A stretch of 64,000 bases of DNA from Siphonodentalium dalli (GCA_032622095.1 CP136066.1:199186064-199250063); one strand, 5' to 3'; numbered from the stretch's first letter, positions 35,206-47,525 are shown. Program-made: numbers and translations. Notes: generated from the sequence alone by a model not told the origin.

Positions 35206-38200
35206 GATGGCAAGTAATTCTACTGTATTGTCCTCAAGGTCAGCAGCCGAAGGAGTTTATGATGGGACTGCATGCGTTATATGCAACACTGCATCAGGGA
35301 AAACGTTGACAGGTAAATTTTACCATAATCTCCATTTTTAATATATAGTTACAAGTTTATATATGCATGTATAAATATGTAACTTTCATGGAGGGATTGG
35401 CCATATAGATTTTACTCATGCTGAAACTTTTTTTCAGGAACTGATGATGGTCGTGCCAACATCCGGATGGCAGCAGAACAATTGGATGATTATTTCGTCA
35501 TCCCGAGAATACACATGTTCAGCAACACATTCAAGTACCATCAAAATCCGAAAGCCTGTTATTCCACTTACATTCTGAAGTCGAAGAGGTCAGTGAAAGC
35601 TAATAGTGTTCAAATGGAGATTGAAGAGGGAGAAAGCAGTGACAGATATGAGACCCCCAAAAGACGGAAGAACATTACTAGTTCCAGTAGCAAAGACGTA
35701 GAAAGGAAGTGTGTAATCTGTGCCAGAGTAAGAGAGAGTAGTGGTGATAGGAATCGGGTGTTGTATCGCATCTCGGAGTCGGACCGAGCAGCATTGTTCA
35801 TAGATGCTTTAAACTTTTATAATGATAAAGTTAAGACAAGATGTGTTTTTCTGGATGCAGCTGGTGATGTGTTCGCTGCAGATATCTTGTATCATGGGAA
35901 CTGCTTGCGACAGTACTTGCTAAAGTATAAAAGACAAGTTGATGCATTGTTTGAAAATATCGAGCGATCAAACCAGGCAGCCACAATTGACTTAAACTGC
36001 AAACGTGTGTTTGATAGTCTCGATTTCAAAAGTAGCGCCTACAGTGTTACCCACATTCGTGATCTCGTCAATGCTAACTTGGAGACAGATCAGCAAATAG
36101 ATAACAGACGGACCAAGGTTTTTCTGATCAAGTATTTCCGGGACACAATCTGCTTCACTTATCCTGATGACAGACGAAAATCACAGACGATTTATTCTAG
36201 CTTTCTCCTGCAGGGTAATGTCACAGAGACCCTGCGATCATATGAGGAGTCGGGTCCACAGAAGTGTGCACTGGAGCTACTCCATGAGTGTAAAAATTAC
36301 GAGTTTGGTCTGGATGCAACGTACAGTACAAGTCAGGATGTTAAACTTTCAATGGAACGCTACAGATCACACCGCCCCAACAGTGGATGCAGTTCATGAA
36401 GTACATGTTCCCGAACACCAGCAACATCAACACAGATGAATGGCTCCTGAAGTTTGACACGCTGTTTCAGTTTATACATTATTGGTTAAGTTCTGGAAGA
36501 AGTAAAACTCCATTTCACTGTAGCTTGACACAAACTGTCCACAACCTGTCAAGATCAAGACAGCTGATTGACATCATGAATAGGTTGAACTTAGCCATCA
36601 GCTATGATTCAATGAAGAGGATCAACACTTCGGTGGCTCAAAAGATGGTGGAGGATACCCTACCCAACAGATGTCCTGTGTCGTCAATGATCTCTGGATG
36701 GCATGTTGTTCAAGGCGCAATGGACAATTTTGACCATACAGAAAACACAGTTTCAGGAAAAGATTCCAGTCATGACACTGTTCTAGTCATATTTCAGAAC
36801 CAACCGAGAGATATTTCTGCCGAGGACATTCAAATGCCAAGATGCTCAACACCTCTAGGAAAGAGAAAGTTTGCTGATGTGCTGCCATGTCAGGTCATTG
36901 AGAAGTCACACCTTTTCAAGGGCACTAGTGTTATACCGGAGACATTTTCAACTACACCATACAAAGATAAACGAAAGCATAGTGTTGATGATGATTATTT
37001 CCTTTGGTGCATGGCAAGACAAACGTACTTAGATCACGATGGTGGCTCTTTTCCTAGCTTCACAGCAACAATGAGTGCACTTCAGGATCCACTGAAGTTT
37101 GATGTTACGAAGACGTCATTTGTACCCATCCTTCCATATGTCGCAACCGAAATGGACACAATATTTACATCCATGATTAACTTTCAGGATGTCTTGAATC
37201 AAAAGAATGCCATGTCAGGGGCATTGTGGTCTGATGAAGGGGTGTATGCAATCGCCAAGGAAATCCAGCTGTTGAAGCCAGGTCAGTTTGGTAACATATT
37301 CCTTGGAATGGGACCTTTTCACATGGAGAAGATCGTCATTGCTTGCCTTGGGAAGTATTTAGGCTGTATCGGTATTGATCTTGCTTTGATTGAGACTGAA
37401 ACCTTTGGCAAGCTTGTTGTGGAGAAGAGTGTCATGACTGGAGGTCACTATTGCAAAGGCAAGGAGGCAATGAGTCTTGTATCAGAGGTGATGACAGTTC
37501 TTATATTTGAGCATTTTCAAGCTGACCAGGACAGTACTAGTTGTGAATTAGACCAGCAAATAGAGACCATGGAAACCAAGATGCAGCAGGCTTTAGATGT
37601 TGACCATACAGAGTTCAGAGAGATTTGGGAAGAATGCAAGGTGTTACACGCAGACGTGAAGAAGTCTTTCACAGAATGGAAAGAAACGGCATGTACTGAG
37701 AATGTGAGTTACTGGAGCTTGTTTCTGGATGAGCTGTATCCTATCCTGAGAGATCTGACACACTCTATTCGGCAAGGCGATTGGCATCTTTTCGTTTCAG
37801 CTGTGCGGAGGTGCATGCCTTTGTTCTTCGGGTTTGGTCGGACAAACTATTGCAGATGGGGTACGCTGTTCCTTGAAGATTGCCTGGACATACAACGGAA
37901 GTTCCCGGGTATCTACAGATGTTTTAAAGATGGTGGATGGGTGATGTACCACACTCTCCGACAAGGCAGTGCAGTTGGATTTGACATGGCACTCGAGAAG
38001 TGTTACAATAAACCCGCCAAGGTTGCTGGAGGTATCATTGGGATGACTAGACAGAAAGAAGCCGTAGCCTTATGGAATCTACTAAAGCATGAGAAAGATC
38101 TCCATGTGGCACAGCTGCTGGAATGGTGTAAATTGGGAGACAAAGATGACAATGAACTCAGCCTACACCATGAGTTCAATCCAAGTTCTACAAAGATTGG

Positions 38201-39932
38201 CCATGATCGTGCAAAGACGCTTATGGATTACATAAAATCCATTAACAATCCGTTCGGCGCTGGAATCAGACTTCAGAACATCTCTACTGGAGCTGATATA
38301 CCCCAGGATGTTGTTGGCGGATTACTTGAATGCCTGGAAATTGGTGAGAAGAGTTATCAAGAGTTTGTTGAGACCAGATTTCGTGATAAAGAGAAGCACC
38401 TACATGATAGAATCCCTACCAACCGCAATACTGTTTTCGTAAGACCTACTTCTACTCCGACCGCAGTGAAGAAATCGGTGGCGAAAAAGGATGCTGCAGA
38501 AACGATTAGGTACATTGACTATGCTAGAGAAAGAGGGTACAGCAGGCTAGAACTCCTGAAGTATGAATTGACCAGCACATCCCAGTTCCTCACAACTGAA
38601 TTTAAAGACAGCATCATATTGAAGAAGCCCGATAAAGCCGCCTTAGGCAGGGAACTTGTCAGTCAACTTCCACAGGAGACGAGGAATGTAAAAAGTGATT
38701 CTCAGATGACAATAGTGGACTTCATGGCACGCGTGCGTAAACTACCGATAAAAAAGATGGGCCTTCACACATTCGGAGAATTGGCTGAGAGTATTTCCAA
38801 CAGCATTCTTGCTACAGGCTCTGCGTCCACAAGAATAGACATTATTTTTGATGTTTATCAAAAAGCATCAATCAAGCGAATGGAACGGACACACAGAAGT
38901 TCTTCAGAACAAATCACTATCACCATTAGGTCTGACAATCAGAAACTCCCTGTCGATCTTGATATGTACTGGAGCTCAATGTTTAACAAACTTCGGTTGC
39001 AGGAGTATGTCTTCAAGTGGATGCTGCAGAATGTCGAGTCGGACAAGGATATCTTCTTTGGAGGAGTATATGGGGGTGAATGCAGGAAACTGTTAGCCGG
39101 TACTGAAACACAGGTCACAGAGCTCTCAAGCAACCAAGAAGAAGCCGACGACAGAATCATGTTCCATATTAATGATGGTGTTGTGAAACACGGGGTTAAG
39201 TCAGTCTTGGTTGACTCACCTGACACAGATGTCTTTGTCAACCTTATCTTTCATTTCAACAACACCTGGCAACTAAAAAGGCTGTACGTGAAGCTTGGTA
39301 ACCGGAAAACTAAGAAAACTGTACCAGTCCACCTGTTGGTTGATCAACTGGACAAAGGTTTGGTGTCTTGTCTCCCAGCCATTCATGCTCTCAGTGGTTG
39401 CGACAGTACCAGCAAGGTTGGTCCAAAGGTGTCTGGCCTAAAAGCATCCATGGATCTCTCCCTACTGGAAGGGTTTGGTGTAGAAGAACTGTCACCAGAG
39501 ATGACAGGGAATGCTGAAAAGTTCCTTGTGTCTGGATTGAAGAAGACCGACTGTTCCACTTTCGATGAATATCGATGGGAGCAGTACCACAACTCCAAGA
39601 AAGAACTGAATTTCAACCAGCTTGTATGCTGTTCATCAACTATACAAGAACACATAAAGCGAGCATATCTGCAGTGTATGATGTGGTTGCAAGCACCAAC
39701 CCCTGCAGTCACCAAACCAGATCCACTCCAGTATGGGTATGAAGCAACAGATGTTGGCATAACACCAGTGATATTGCCAGTATCGTGCGGACCCGATGAC
39801 CTGCCCCCTCCATGCAAATGCCCAACATCGTGTATGGGTATCAAATCGTGCACTTGCAGAGAAAGGGACATAAAATGTGTGACGTTTTGTGGCTGTAAGA
39901 AAGGCAAAAAGTGTAGAAACCAAAATAAATAA
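35206..39932 (+). CDS. Academ-like transposase / XPG-like nuclease, frame-broken
   Basis: First coding exon 35206-35312 (ATG...), donor GTAAAT; intron 35313-35437 ends CTTTTTTTCAG; second exon is open from 35438 to TGA at 36399. The phase 1 joint restores a Gly codon. Reading then moves to another frame, open from about 36350 to TAA at 39932 (ATG at 36387). Seen: two CVIC...YH..(x)C modules (C23/C26 in exon 1 with YHQNPKACY; then CVICARVRE with YHGNCLRQY). In the second frame (1,181 codons): GPFHMEKIVIACLGKYLG (about 309-326), NYCRW (about 487) and GGIIGMT..KEA (about 548), a core shared with transposases of this family; IDIIFD...SIKRMER (about 817), EEADDR (917), DSPDTDVFV (942) and SGCDST (1001), acidic motifs like FEN1/XPG nucleases; and a CKC..C..C.C..C..CGC..C tail (1135-1177). 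The AATAAA overlapping the stop could be the poly(A) signal. The frame break could be a mutation, a sequencing error or an unrecognised intron. Confidence 0.8.
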
Positions 39933-39999
39933 ATGACAAAATGATAAAGTGTTATGCATATGTTGTGGCCTTGGTGGTATTGCATAATTGTGGTTCGGA

Positions 40000-40323
40000 A
40001 CATGCTGAAATCGGTTTTTGGCAATTATCTTAAAAACCATTGACTTTTGGATATGAAAATGTATTACTGACCCCCCATAATGTGGCCATTCCGCACATTT
40101 TGAGTGGTCACACGACCCCCTTTGCCCAACGGTTCTGGAGATATAGTCACGGCGGGTGGTAGTACTTCGCGCAAAAAGGGGCGTGGCCATTTGACCCATT
40201 TCGCCCTCAATGGGAAATGTGTCACCAACCAAATATTGTTCGTGTACCTTCAATTAGTGGATTCGTGAAGAGTTTTGCTCTGGACATAAAAGTGCATACG
40301 AAACCCCCTCAGCTACTAGAGTA
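40000..40323 (-). repeat. Right 324-bp terminal inverted repeat
   Basis: Reverse complement of 34738-35061 with one difference seen. It begins 67 bp after the transposase stop codon, so the transcript end probably lies in or just before it. Confidence 0.95.
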
Positions 40324-40379
40324 GTTTAGACAATTAGTGTTTTAAATCCAATTTTATTTGAAATGGCTGGTTAAATGTT

Positions 40380-40610
40380 AAAGCTTACCTTGTCCCCTCT
40401 GTACAGCCGTCACAATTAAATCAACGCTCACGTTACAAAATAAATTTGGCTTTTCATGGTATGATATTTTCGAAGTACGAAACCTGCATATACTTTCGTC
40501 GCCTAACTTCGTCGATCTATATTCAGCGCTTTTGAATTAGCTTTCCGTCTCAATTTGGGGTAAAACAAGTTTGGCCAAATAGCCACCGACGGCGCGAACA
40601 CTAGTGGAAG
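40380..40610. repeat. hAT-end-like remnant
   Basis: GCTTTCCGTCTCAATTTGGGG, AAAACAAGTTTGGCCAAA and TAGCCACCGACGGCGCGAAC followed by ACTAGTG resemble the right end of the hAT element at 14138-15099 (CAGTCTCCATTTGGGGTCAAA, TTTAGCCAAA, GGCTACCGACAGCGCGAACACTG). Repeated in locus copy 2 at 44445-44675. No matching left end was found, so it is a solo remnant. Confidence 0.55.
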
Positions 40611-41621
40611 GGTTAATTTGGGCGTTTGTTCCCATATACACTCATTGCACACCCTATCGCGGTATATTTTCAAAGCCAAATACATCAACAAATATATTGA
40701 CACTGTATCGAAAGTAGGTCCACCGACGTTAGCTGTGCACTGCCTTTGAAGTGTGCCGGTAATTGCTTTGATAAACATATCATAGGTGCCGACTCAAAGC
40801 GGTGAATACCGAGTAACGTTATGACCATGCGTGAAACACGTGCACGCAGTGTAAATGTTTTATTGAACACTTGTAATTTGTAACAATGTATGGAATGGCG
40901 ATGATTATTGTTCCAAATTTAGATAGATGAAAAATAATTGCTGTCATATAGTTTTGGAGTATACTGAGCCGCAGTGACAGTATGGGAGTTTTGCATATAT
41001 ATAAAGTATAATTTATAGCTGAATTCAGATATATCTGATTTATGATTTCACTTATTTTCATTTTTTCCAGACCAGTTCTATTTCTAATCAATTTAAATTA
41101 GATGGATTTTAATTTTTTTATTTGAAATCCACTAACGCGATTTACAGTTACAACTTACAGCCTGAACACAGAACAAATGAATCGATTTTGAAACAAAAAC
41201 CCAAATACTACTGATATCCGAACAATTAAACAGAGTCAACTTCACTGTCTTCAAAAACAAGGCATGGTCTGAATCGCAATTTGTCTGATCCAGTAATGGT
41301 CGATACCAGATGTCCTTCACCGATGATTATAACATAACTTCACAATGACGATTATTTGTCCCACAAAAGTTATCCAATGTAATACATTTCAAATTTTAGT
41401 CTAGCTGGATCACAGTTCTCGACTCCAGAAAAGTCCGCCATTATTTTTAAATATGGTTGTTACAAGTCACGTGCAGTTAAAACCAATCAGGAATAGCCTC
41501 CGATTAGGGCATCGTTTAAATATCTGTTCAGTAATAAGAATAGCATCTTTATATAGATAAATATACTACGAATATAGGTAAATAATTTGTTCTACCTAAT
41601 TTTAACACCTAATGCGCATAA

Positions 41622-42118
41622 GATTGTCCATTTATAAATGGACAATCCTTACCTAAATTTTCATTAAAGTAATGATCAATCCGACCACGCGTGGCACGCG
41701 AACTTGGAATTGTCCACTAAATCACGATATATAAAGATAATCCTGCATGTTAGCTTCATATTAAATCTGAAGGGTAATTACTCTATAAAGAATGTACCTT
41801 TACTAAATAACGGCGATTTGTATGAGAAATTGCAACACCACAATAGATCAACTCTGGTGAAATATAAGTCAAATTCTTCTATTGGGTGGGTGGGATTGGG
41901 GGAGGTTTCTTCAAATATCTCCGTTATTTCGCCAAAAACGCTTCTTCGAATATCTCCATTATTTAGTAAAGGTACATTCTTTATAGAGTTATTACCTTTG
42001 AGATTAAATATGTCGTGATTTAGTGGACAATCCCAAGCTCGCGTGCCACGCGAGGTCGGATTGACCATTAATTAATGAAAATTTTAGTACGGATTGTCCA
42101 TTTATAAATGGACAATCC
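41622..42118. mobile_element. Foldback element with palindromic tips
   Basis: 497 bp ending on both sides in a perfect palindrome, GATTGTCCATTTATAAATGG then ACAATC. The arms continue inverted for about 200 bp (ATCCGACC.CGCGTGGCACGCG, TTGTCCACTAAATCACGA, ACTCTATAAAGAATGTACC). The CACGCGTGGCACGCG and TATAAA words sit in the arms. The allele copy is at 45686-46182 and a truncated relative at 47236-47525. Confidence 0.85.
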
Positions 42119-42180
42119 TTAGAGAATATTGCCTGAATTTGAACTATCTTGAGTTGAGTATGCAGTAGGTATTACTTCAA

Positions 42181-42315
42181 GGAACCTAATTCACATAGCT
42201 TTCATGGCCATTTAGTATCCCTGGAACCAAATTCACATAGCTTTCATGGCCATTTAGTATCCCTGGAACCAAATTCACATAGCTTTCATGGCCATTTAGT
42301 ATCCCTGGAACCAAA
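42181..42315. repeat. 42-bp tandem repeat, 3 copies
   Basis: GGAACC(T/A)AATTCACATAGC...TTAGTATCCCT is repeated three times with one difference, then a partial fourth (GGAACCAAA). The allele copy at 46245-46380 also has three units. Confidence 0.95.
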
Positions 42316-42332
42316 GGAAGTTACAACAATAG

Positions 42333-42476
42333 GTACAGTAATGCCCTAAGTAATCGACTCTTTAACTACATCAGAATTATGGGTAACTTTTCAGGATTTA
42401 GTCGTGACTAAATCCTGAAAAGTTACCCATAATTCTGCTGTAGTTAAAGAGTCGATTACTTAGGGCATTACTGTAC
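42333..42476. repeat. 144-bp palindrome
   Basis: GTACAGTAATGCCCTAAG...GATTTAGTCGTGAC and its reverse complement with one or two mismatches (TACATCAG versus CTGCTGTA), centred on TAGTCGTGACTA with essentially no loop. The allele copy is 46398-46541, same length. Confidence 0.95.
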
Positions 42477-42814
42477 ACCAAGGTTTTACTGGTATCCTAG
42501 AGTACCATCACCAATCGTTATTCCTAAGAGTGCATTATGCACCCCCTTTACCCACATGTTGGGTCACACAAAGCAGAACACTCTATTGGAATAGAACGAT
42601 GCCACACAGACATGCATTTTTAAAGAGATTGCACCACCAATAATCTACACACATCTGCAGCCGCGCGAGTGCCTTGTCGCGGCGATGGTTAATGATTGGA
42701 CCTTCTTCTGGTCATTCCAATTTCTTTCCGACGATGGTTGGACCATTATCAACTGATCTGTGCCTGTTTCCATTTGCCGACGCGGCTACGAATAGACGTT
42801 GTGACTTTTAAGTT

Positions 42815-42914
42815 NNNNNNNNNNNNNNNNNNNNNNNNNNNNNNNNNNNNNNNNNNNNNNNNNNNNNNNNNNNNNNNNNNNNNNNNNNNNNNNNNNNNNN
42901 NNNNNNNNNNNNNN
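42815..42914. other. Assembly gap, 100 N
   Basis: Exactly 100 unknown bases, the conventional size for a gap of unknown length. It separates the two versions of the same locus. Confidence 1.
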
Positions 42915-43060
42915 AGAGAGATGGATGAGAGAGAGAGAGGGTGAGAGAGAGAGAGGGTGAGGAGAGAGAGGGTGAGAGAGAGAGGGGGTGAGAGAGAGGG
43001 TCGAGGAGGTGAGAGGTGAGAGGGAGAGGGTGAGAGAGAGAGAGAGAGAGAGAGAGGGGT
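42915..43060. repeat. Purine (GAGAGGGTGA)n tract, cut by gap
   Basis: Corresponds to the 3' end of the purine tract before locus copy 1. Confidence 0.9.
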
Positions 43061-45685
43061 GAGATGGATCGTGAAATTATGACAGTGGTGGGGAGTTTTA
43101 AAAAATTGGGTTGTATGCGTGATAAAACGGATGCTCGTCTATAGTAATATGCATGCGTCAGGACTCAGGCGCCATGGGAGGAGGTCAATCGCAATCGCTG
43201 TTAACTGGTTTTTATCATATAATCACATTCTAGCAAGGAAAAACAATCTCGAAACGGCTGGGGTTAAACATAAATTAAAATTGAGTTCTGTATCACAATC
43301 AAAGAGCAAGTAAAGACACCATCTGACAAGAAAAAACATAGTTCCATTTTAAAATTTAATGTTGACAGAATTGTTCAACCACCCTTATCAGCCATGTTTA
43401 TCTCATGGTCAACACTAACAAATCCAACGCAAATTGAATATAATAATTATATCTAATTAACATAATAATAACATTGATCGATACCATTGCGCTGACGCGG
43501 ACCGCAAACGAAGCGATATATGTTGCACGATATTTGTCGCAGACCATTGCGATGTAAGATCGGTGTGAGCACACGCTCCGAGTTTAGTCGTGCAACTTCT
43601 GTTTTTATCACTTACATGTATGGTAGAGCGATTACTACAACCGCACACGATCTGGTTGTTTATTATATCCTGAATGCAGTGGGTATCATTAACCAAGCCT
43701 GAATTTATTGTGTCTGACATTTTCAGAATGAGGTCCACATAGGGTGAATTTAGTAATGCTATCCCGTATGGTGGGCTAGCATCGCCAAATTCATCATCTG
43801 GGGACCTCATTCTGCTTAGGCCTCATCTTCTGGGAAGTATCTATAGTCTAAAATTAACATTCTTTTCAGTTACTTTTTCCCTGTCGTTCTGTTCAATTTC
43901 GATATCCCCTAATTTGCAGAAGATAAAATACATAATCGAAGTGACCAATGGGTGAACATCATCAACTTCAACTGGGGACCTTCAATCTGATCACAGGTTG
44001 TCCCATAGCAGTTGAGGCCTAAGCAGAATGAGGTAATCAGAGAGTGAATTTGGTGATGCTAGCCCTCTGTGCGGGATATCATCACAAAATATACCCTCTG
44101 GGGACCTCATTCTGCAAATGTCAGACACAGTATATTCAGGCTTGTTATTAACGTGGTATAGACTGTAGGTAGGTCTATGCGTATTTATGGCGGATATTTA
44201 ATAAGAATTTCCAATAACTATTAATGATTACGTGTGTTAGTAGTTCTGTAGTAAAGTTTTACATAACTGACAAGCTATTGAGTTAAGACTGATCGCTTGC
44301 ACATCCAATTATGGGATAATGCATTTACGTATTTTATCTTACAGACTGCCTAATCAACAAACAATTATATAACCAGTGTACATATTTAGCGTTTAGGACA
44401 ATTAGTGTTTTAAATCCAATTTTATTTGAAATGGCTGGTTAAATGTTAAAGCTTACCTTGTCCCCTCTGTACAGCCGTCACAATTAAATCAACGCTCACG
44501 TTACAAAATAAATTTGGCTTTTCATGGTATGATATTTTCGAAGTACGAAACCTGCATATACTTTCGTCGCCTAACTTCGTCCGATCTATATTCAGCGCTT
44601 TTGAATTAGCTTTCCGTCTCAATTTGGGGTAAAACAAGTTTGGCCAAAATAGCCACCGACAGCGGGAACACTAGTGGAAGGGTTAATTTGGGCGTTTGTT
44701 CCCATATACACTCATTGCACACCCTATCGCGGTATATTTTCAAAGCCAAATACATCAAAAAATATATTCACACTGTATCAGTAGGTCCACCGACGTTAGC
44801 TGTGCACTGCCTTTGAAGTGTGCGGTAATTGCTTTGATAAACATATCATAGGTGCCGACTCAAAGCGGTGAATACCGAGTAACGTTATGACCATGCGTGA
44901 AACACGTGCAGGCAGTGTAAATGTTTTATTGAACACTTGTAATTTGTAACAATGTATGGAATGGCGATGATTATTGTTCCAAATTTAGATAGATGAAAAA
45001 TAATTGCTGTCATATAGTTTTGGAGTATACTGAGCCGCAGTGACAGTATGGGAGTTTTGCATATATATAAGTATAATTTATAGCTGAATTCAGATATATC
45101 TGATTATGATTTCACTTATTTTCATTTTTTCCAGACCAGTTCTATTTCTAATCAATTTAAATTAGATGGATTTCATTTTTTTATTTGAAATCCACTAACG
45201 CGATTTACAGTTACAACTTACAGCCTGAACACAGAACAAATGAATCGATTTTGAAACAAAAACCCAAATACTACTGATATCCGAACAATTAAACAGAGTC
45301 AACTTCACTGTCTTCAAAAACAAGGCATGGTCTGAATCGCAATTTGTCTGATCCAGTAATGGTCGATACCAGATGTCCTTCACCGATGATTATAACATAA
45401 CTTCACAATGACGATTATTTGTCCCACAAAAGTTATCCAATGTAATACATTTCAAATTTTAGTCTAGCTGGATCACAGTTCTCGACTCCAGAAAAGTCCG
45501 CCATTATTTTTAAATATGGGTTGTTACAAGTCACGTGCAGTTAAAACCAATCAGGAATAGCCTCCGATTAGGGCATCGTTTAAATATCTGTTCAGTAATA
45601 AGAATAGCATCTTTATATAGATAAATATACTACGAATATAGGTAAATAATTTGTTCTACCTAATTTTAACATCTAATGCGCATAA

Positions 45686-46182
45686 GATTGTCCATTTATA
45701 AATGGACAATCCTTACCTAAATTTTCATTAAAGTAATGATCAATCCGACCACGCGTGGCACGCGAACTTGGAATTGTCCACTAAATCACGATATATAAGA
45801 TAATCCTGCATGTTAGCTTCATATTAAATCTGAAGGGTAATTACTCCTATAAAGAATGTACCTTTACTAAATAACGGCGATTTGTATGAGAAATTGCAAC
45901 ACCACAATAGATCAACTCTGGTGAAATATAAGTCAAATTCTTCTATTGGGTGGGTGGGATTGGGGGAGGTTTTCTTCAATATCTCCGTTATTTCGCCAAA
46001 AACGCGTCTTCAAATATCTCCATTATTTAGTAAAGGTACATTCTTTATAGAGTTATTACCTTTGAGATTGAAATATGTCGTGATTTAGTGGACAATCCCA
46101 AGCTCGCGTGCCACGCGAGGTCGGATTGACCATTAATAATGAAAATTTTAGTACGGATTGTCCATTTATAAATGGACAATCC
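45686..46182. mobile_element. Foldback element, allele copy
   Basis: Same insertion as 41622-42118, in the second version of the locus. Confidence 0.85.
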
Positions 46183-46397
46183 TTAGAGAATATTGCCTGA
46201 ATTTGAACTATCTTGAGTTGAGTATGCAGTAGGTATTACTTCAAGGAACCTAATTCACATAGCTTTCATGGCCATTTAGTATCCCTGGAACCAAATTCAC
46301 ATAGCTTTCATGGCCATTTAGTATCCCTGGAACCAAATTCACATAGCTTTCCATGGCCATTTAGTATCCCTGGAACCAAAGGAAGTTACAACAATAG

Positions 46398-46541
46398 GTA
46401 CAGTAATGCCCTAAGTAATCGACTCTTTAACTACATCAGAATAATGGGTAACTTTTCAGGATTTAGTCGTGACTAAATCCTGAAAAGTTACCCATAATTC
46501 TGCTGTAGTTAAAGAGTCGATTACTTAGGGCATTACTGTAC
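46398..46541. repeat. 144-bp palindrome, allele copy
   Basis: Same as 42333-42476. One arm has AATAATGGGT where copy 1 has AATTATGGGT, so the mismatch pattern differs between the two versions. Confidence 0.95.
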
Positions 46542-46878
46542 ACCAAGGTTTTACTGGTATCCTAGAGTACCATCACCAATCGTTATTCCTAAGAGTGCAT
46601 TATGCACCCCCTTTACCCACATGTTGGGTCACACAAAGCAGAACACTCTATTGGAATAGAACGATGCCACACAGACATGCATTTTTAAAGAGATTGCACC
46701 ACCAATAATCTACACACATCTGCAGCCGCGCGAGTGCCTTGTCGCGGCGATGGTTAATGATTGGACCTTCTTCTGGTCATTCCAATTTCTTTCGACGATG
46801 GTTGGACCATTATCAACTGATCTGTGCCTGTTTCCATTTGCCGACGCGGCTACGAATAGACGTTCTGACTTTTAAGTT

Positions 46879-47235
46879 CATTATTTTAGGATGATCTGCG
46901 GTGATAATCCTGATTAGATTAATTGCCTTTTGATTGCAGGTCACAAATAGCAATGCGGTAAATTACTTTATTGAAGTTCAACGCAGAATTATTCGGAGAT
47001 AAGGGTGTTAATGGAAACTATTATATCGACGTGGGTTAAATCGATTGGGGTGGGGGTAGATGGGTGATTGGAGACAGTGGTTCACGCGTGATAGGCCTTG
47101 ATTGATATGGAATAGATTCAGCATGGATTTCTCGATTGTTCTAAAGTGTTCTTGAAAGCAAACGAGATTTTAGCGCTCATTCTACGTTCAGCTTCTAAGG
47201 TGCACGGTTGGCGAACTTGGCCCACCCTCTCTAAT
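46879..47235. other. Unique sequence, no gene seen
   Basis: Nothing recognised. It is the right flank of the duplicated locus. Confidence 0.4.
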
Positions 47236-47525
47236 TTGGGATTGTCCACTAAATCACGACATATAAAGATAATCCTGCATGTTATCTTCATATTAATTCT
47301 GAAGGGTAATAACTCTATAAAGAATGTACCTGTATTAAATAACGGAGATTTGTATGAGAAATTGCAACACCACAATATATCAACTCTGGTGAAATATAAG
47401 TCAAATTCTTCTATTGGGTGGGTGGGATTGGGGGAGGTTTCTTCAAATATCTCCGTTATTTCGTCAAAAACACTTCTTCAAATATCTCCGTTATTTAGTA
47501 AAGGTACATTCTTTATAGAATACAA
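47236..47525. mobile_element. Truncated relative of the palindromic-tip foldback
   Basis: Starts GATTGTCCACTAAATCACGAC and follows 41715-41985 (AATAACTCTATAAAGAATGTACC, TTCTATTGGGTGGGTGGGATTGG) but lacks the terminal palindromes and the right arm. Confidence 0.75.

Larger units (their letters stand above)
34738..40323 (+). mobile_element. Autonomous-type Academ-like DNA transposon
   Basis: 5,586 bp beginning TACTCTAGTAGCTGAG and ending CTCAGCTACTAGAGTA, with 324-bp TIRs (34738-35061, 40000-40323) differing at one position in my reading (C/T in CCAGAAC(T/C)GTTGGGC). Target duplication GTT at 34735-34737 and 40324-40326; the empty second locus reads AGCGTTTAGGACAATTAG at about 44390. It carries one gene for a transposase with an XPG-like nuclease region and a Cys-rich tail, the combination described for Academ elements with 3-4-bp duplications. 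Family assignment rests on domain recognition by eye; the architecture itself is directly visible. Confidence 0.85.
32591..42814. other. Locus copy 1 (allele with transposons)
   Basis: Collinear with 43061-46878 from GAGATGGATCGTGA to ACTTTTAAGTT at about 98-99% by eye. After removing the insertions at 33720-34514 and 34738-40323, its length is about 3.84 kb against 3.82 kb for copy 2. It ends exactly at the 100-N gap. Confidence 0.9.
43061..46878. other. Locus copy 2 (empty allele)
   Basis: Collinear with 32591-42814 minus both transposons. Contains its own copies of the foldback (45686-46182), the 42-bp repeats (46245-46380) and the 144-bp palindrome (46398-46541). Small indels and substitutions are spread evenly. 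Unique sequence continues from 46879, which would be the true right flank of both alleles. Confidence 0.9.

Noticed and set aside
38939-40253. Minus-strand frames of 100-213 codons under the transposase
   Set aside because: Shadows of the plus-strand transposase and of the right TIR.
32591-46878. Biological tandem segmental duplication
   Set aside because: Breakpoints coincide with a 100-N gap and divergence is at allelic level, so an assembly artefact is more likely.
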